From CAVURS01 sp963834425 (lineage in GTDB: Bacteria > Actinomycetota > Actinomycetes > Actinomycetales > CAVURS01), in assembly GCA_963834425.1 (NCBI GenBank), contig CAWIBR010000019.1:1-64000 (forward strand): a stretch of DNA of 64,000 nucleotides. Reading direction: 5' to 3'. Below are positions 61,157 to 64,000 of this stretch, one piece after another. The notes under the pieces were generated by a model. It saw only the letters and a list, made by a program, of their open reading frames with translations, was not told where the DNA came from and searched no databases. Numbering within the stretch: position 1 is the stretch's first letter; each line of letters opens with the position of its first letter. Made by a program: the position numbers and the translations under genes.

Positions 61157-63956
61157 ATGCCTGGGGGTTGGCCGATGCTGCGCCGGGCTCCGGCGCGGAT
61201 GGTGCGCGGCGGCGCAATCGCGGGCCTGATCGTGGTGGCGGTGGCGCTGCTGGCCGGGTTGGTCTCGGCCGGGCCGCTCTTCGGCGCCGCGGCCGCGTCG
61301 GGAGGCCTGGCCCAGCGGCTGGCCAGCATCCCGGACACGGCCGCGCCGAGTCAGCGCCCGGCGGTCCGAGTGAGTGTGCAGGACGGCCCGACCAGCCAGA
61401 CCGAGCCGAGGATCACCTCTTTGGTCCACGCGATCCCCTACCTCGGCACCGCGCGGACGACGATCGTGGCGGATGCCTTCGAGCTCGACGTGCGACACCC
61501 CGTGCCCTACATCGAGGCCGGTGGCCGCCAACGGATCGCCGTCCTCTACTACAGCTCGGTCGCCGAGCCGACCCTGCAGATCGCGAGCGGCACCAGGGGC
61601 GCGCCCGGGCTCTGGGTCCCCGAGGCGATCGCCGGCTATCTCGGGGTCGGTCCGGGCTCGACAGTGCAGCTCAAGCTCGCCTTCGGCTCCGGCCAGGAAC
61701 GCGAGACCGCTGTGCCCGTCGCCGGCACCTATCGGACCGGCCCGGACGGGCACATCCCGGCTGGACCCTTCCTCGACCGGGTCGATCGGGAGGTGCCGGA
61801 CAACCCCGACCCCTCCAGCGGAGGCACGATCGCCTCGTTGCTGATCGCCGACCGCGCCACGATTGACGCGGCGATCGCGGCGCTCCACGAGCAGCCGCTG
61901 TGGACCTACGACGCGGCCCTGACTCCGGCCGGGCGGACGCCGGACCGGCTCCGCGCGGCCGCGGCGAGCACGGCCCAGCTGAGATTGCAGGCCGCGGAGC
62001 CCGGATCCTCGGTCGGCCGGCCTGTTCGGTGCGCCCGGGACGTTTCGGATCGACAGCGGGCTGCCGGCCATCCAGGCCCAGGCCGCGGCCGATGCCAAGG
62101 TCGCCCGCGAGCAAGGCCGTGGAATCGCCTACGCCGGAGGCATTCTCGGCATCGCTGCGGTGCTGCTCGCCCTGCGGGCCCTGGCCCAGCGCCGTCGTCG
62201 TGAGACCGAGCTGTTGGTGGGCCTGGGGACGCCAACCGGGGTCGTGGTCCTGGCCGGGAGCCTGGAGCTCCTTCTCCCGGTCGCGCTCGGAGCCGTGCTC
62301 GGTTGGGCTGCCGCCGTCGCGGCCTTCGGCCTGGCCGGGCCGGACCCCGGGGCGGACGCCGACGCGCTGGGCGCGGCTGCCCTCGGGGCCGTGCTGGTCG
62401 CGTTGGCCACGTTGGCCGGGCAGGCTCTGACCTCCCTGGCCGAGCTGCGGCGGGTGTCCAGATCGCTGACCGGGCAGTCGGTTTCGCGCTTCGGCTCGCA
62501 GTGGCTCCCCCTCTTGACTGGCGCCACCGCGCTCGCGGTCTACGCCACGCTGTCGCGGACCCGCGGGCAGAGCTATGCCGATCCGCTCGCGGCGCTGCTG
62601 CCGATCCTCGTCCTGGCCTGTGGCTGCGCGATCGTCGTCCGAGTGGCGGCGGCCACCGCTGCCGCCGTACGACGCTGGCGGGCCGGCCGGATCGATCCCG
62701 CATCCGCCGCTGCACGGTCGGCACCCGATGACCCCGGACGGGAGCCGAGCGCCGATCTGCTCGTGGTTCGTGGTCTGCGGCGCACCGGCGTCGCGGTCGC
62801 CGATCTGGTGGTCGTGCTCGCCATCGGGATCGGCATCCTGGCCTACGGCTTGTCCTCGGCTGCGCAGGTCCGGCAGTCGGTCAACGACAAGGCCGCCGTG
62901 CTGGCCGGCGCCCCGACCACGGTGCACGTCGAGCACTCCTGGCTGCTGAAGGCCGGCGAGGGGCCGGCGCCGGATCTCGGCCGAGGATCCACGGTCGTGT
63001 GGCGCGCCTCCTCGACGATGACGCCGGACGATCGCAACGTCGACATCCTGGTGGTCAACCCCGACACGCTCCGCGACGCGGCGAGCTGGGGCAGCGGACC
63101 CGATTTGGCGACGGCCAGAACCGCCCTCGGGTCCTTCCCGACCCCGCCCGCCGACATCGCGACCAGCGGCCGGACCGCCACCGCCCCACTGCCGGCCCTG
63201 CTCGTCGGCGACGTCGGCCGGGCCGTCGGCGGGACTGGGCAGGTGCAGGTGTCAGGGTCGACCATCCCCTTCCACGTCACCCAGCACCTGGCGGCCTTCC
63301 CGGGCGCCTCAGCCCCGACCGTCGTCCTGGACGCTCGCACGCTGTTCCCTCGGCTCAGTGCCGAGAACGACCCCTCGCGCCAGATCGCCCGGGGCTTCGA
63401 CGTGTCCGACTCCTACGCCGCGTGGATCTGGTCCCAGGACAGCCTGACCCGAGTCCAGCAACGACTGGCCGCCGTGAGCGTTCCACCGCTGGAGACCTTC
63501 ACGCTGGCCCAGGCCCGGGCGACGCCGGAGCTCACGTCGAGCCGTTGGGCTGCGACGTACCAGGTCGTGCTCGGGCTGGCCGCCGCCCTGTTGGGCGGAT
63601 TGGCGCTCGTCGTCGCCGTCGACCGACGCGTGGCCAAGGCGGCCGCCGTCGATCTGGTGTTGCGGCGCTTCGGTTTCCGGCCGGCCCGGCTGCTGCGCCT
63701 GCGGGCCACCGAGCTGATGCTGACCGCCTTGGGCGCTCTGGCGGTGCTCTGGGTTCCGCTGGTGCTGATGCTCTATCTGATGCCTCGGCTGATTGAACCC
63801 GCGCCTGCGCTGGCACCCGCCATGACCCCTGGGATGTCGGTCTCCGCGCTGTTGCTCAGCGTCCTGGCTGCGGCCGCGGTCACCGGCCTGGCGGTGCTCG
63901 TGGCCGCCCGGCGGTCGGCCTCGCTGCGTCCCGGGGAGGTGCTCCGCGATGAGTGA
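61157..63956 (+). CDS. Large FtsX-type ABC transporter permease
   Basis: The ATG at 61157 has an AGGAAGGGA site. The ~930-residue protein has an N-terminal helix (GAIAGLIVVAVALLAGLVSA) and a large extracytoplasmic domain. After a frameshift near 62020 comes a central helix cluster (GILGIAAVLLALRALAQRRR, LLLPVALGAVLGWAAAVAAF, LPILVLACGCAIVVRVAA). A second extracytoplasmic domain follows, then three terminal helices ending LRPGEVLRDE, the FtsX signature. The duplicated FtsX layout resembles lipoprotein or antimicrobial-peptide ABC permeases. Its stop overlaps the next start, presumably its ATPase. Confidence 0.85.
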
Positions 63957-64000
63957 GCAGCCGATGACCGCTGCGACCACGCAGTTCGATAGCACCACGC
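63949..64000 (+). CDS. Start of the next gene (partial)
   Basis: The ATG at 63949 overlaps the permease stop and gives MSEQPMTAATTQFDSTT before the window ends. By position it is probably the ABC ATPase partner of the permease; the sequence itself is too short to show it. Confidence 0.5.
   Translation, partial: MSEQPMTAATTQFDSTT

Overview
The window is almost entirely a high-GC (roughly 70% or more) actinobacterial chromosome segment, probably a metagenome-derived or long-read contig. ClpC, Lsr2, a Ku with a lysine-rich tail, split LigD genes, FilP/Scy-type coiled-coil proteins, bacterial PH-domain gene pairs, a DUF222-HNH endonuclease, DUF3180 and DUF2520 all point to Actinomycetota. The order (Frankiales, Geodermatophilales or similar) cannot be fixed by eye. 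The first ~2.4 kb has a much lower GC content, different protein types (a small secreted protein family and an M50-like membrane protein) and stops abruptly inside mutY. It looks like DNA of another organism joined by assembly, or far less likely an insertion.

A second global property is that many housekeeping genes (clpC, panC, folE, folP, folK, tilS, dacB, lutB, nuoD-like) are intact only if one to several single-base frameshifts are allowed. This is best explained by uncorrected indel errors, so genes below are given as full reconstructed spans with the approximate frameshift sites.

Layout. 1-2.4 kb: foreign-looking stretch. 2.4-6.0 kb: mutY 3' end and two translationally coupled coiled-coil genes of Scy/FilP type. 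6.0-7.3 kb: argA and a Pro/Gln/Gly-rich membrane protein. 7.5-13.5 kb: a MacA/MacB-like ABC export cluster with a lipoprotein and a second adaptor; three of the proteins carry Gly-rich FGGGG tails. 13.6-18.7 kb: clpC, a membrane GGDEF protein, an MmcQ-like gene. 18.8-23.1 kb: DUF2461, a bPH pair, a DUF222-HNH endonuclease. 23.4-26.3 kb: lutABC for lactate oxidation. 26.3-29.7 kb: an NHEJ island (ku, LigD-type ligase, LigD-type polymerase) next to lsr2. 29.8-34.3 kb: small membrane protein, lysS, a methyltransferase, panC and DUF2520. 34.3-34.9 kb: a gene-poor stretch with a cluster of DnaA-box-like sequences and an orphan terminator. 35-41.5 kb: methyltransferase, MidA/NDUFAF7-like methyltransferase, lipoprotein, a second bPH pair and a stand-alone NuoD paralogue. 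41.5-50.3 kb: a long minus-strand run tilS-hpt-ftsH-folE-(lysyl-PG synthase-like)-folP-folB-folK-DUF3180. 50.4-56.8 kb: Zn metalloprotease, dacB, ppa, an NlpC/P60 hydrolase, glyA. 56.8-58.4 kb: a JmjC-type oxygenase preceded by a very unusual Asp/Gly/Ala repeat peptide gene. 58.5-64 kb: cupin/MarR divergent pair with a perfect palindromic operator, sirtuin, dienelactone hydrolase-like protein, large FtsX-type permease.

The most promising candidate for an undescribed system is the repeat-peptide/JmjC oxygenase pair at 56.8-58.4 kb. Next are the MidA methyltransferase near a NuoD paralogue with a substituted quinone-site residue, and the DnaA-box-like cluster with an orphan terminator at 34.35-34.91 kb. 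No rRNA, tRNA, CRISPR array or transposase was recognised.
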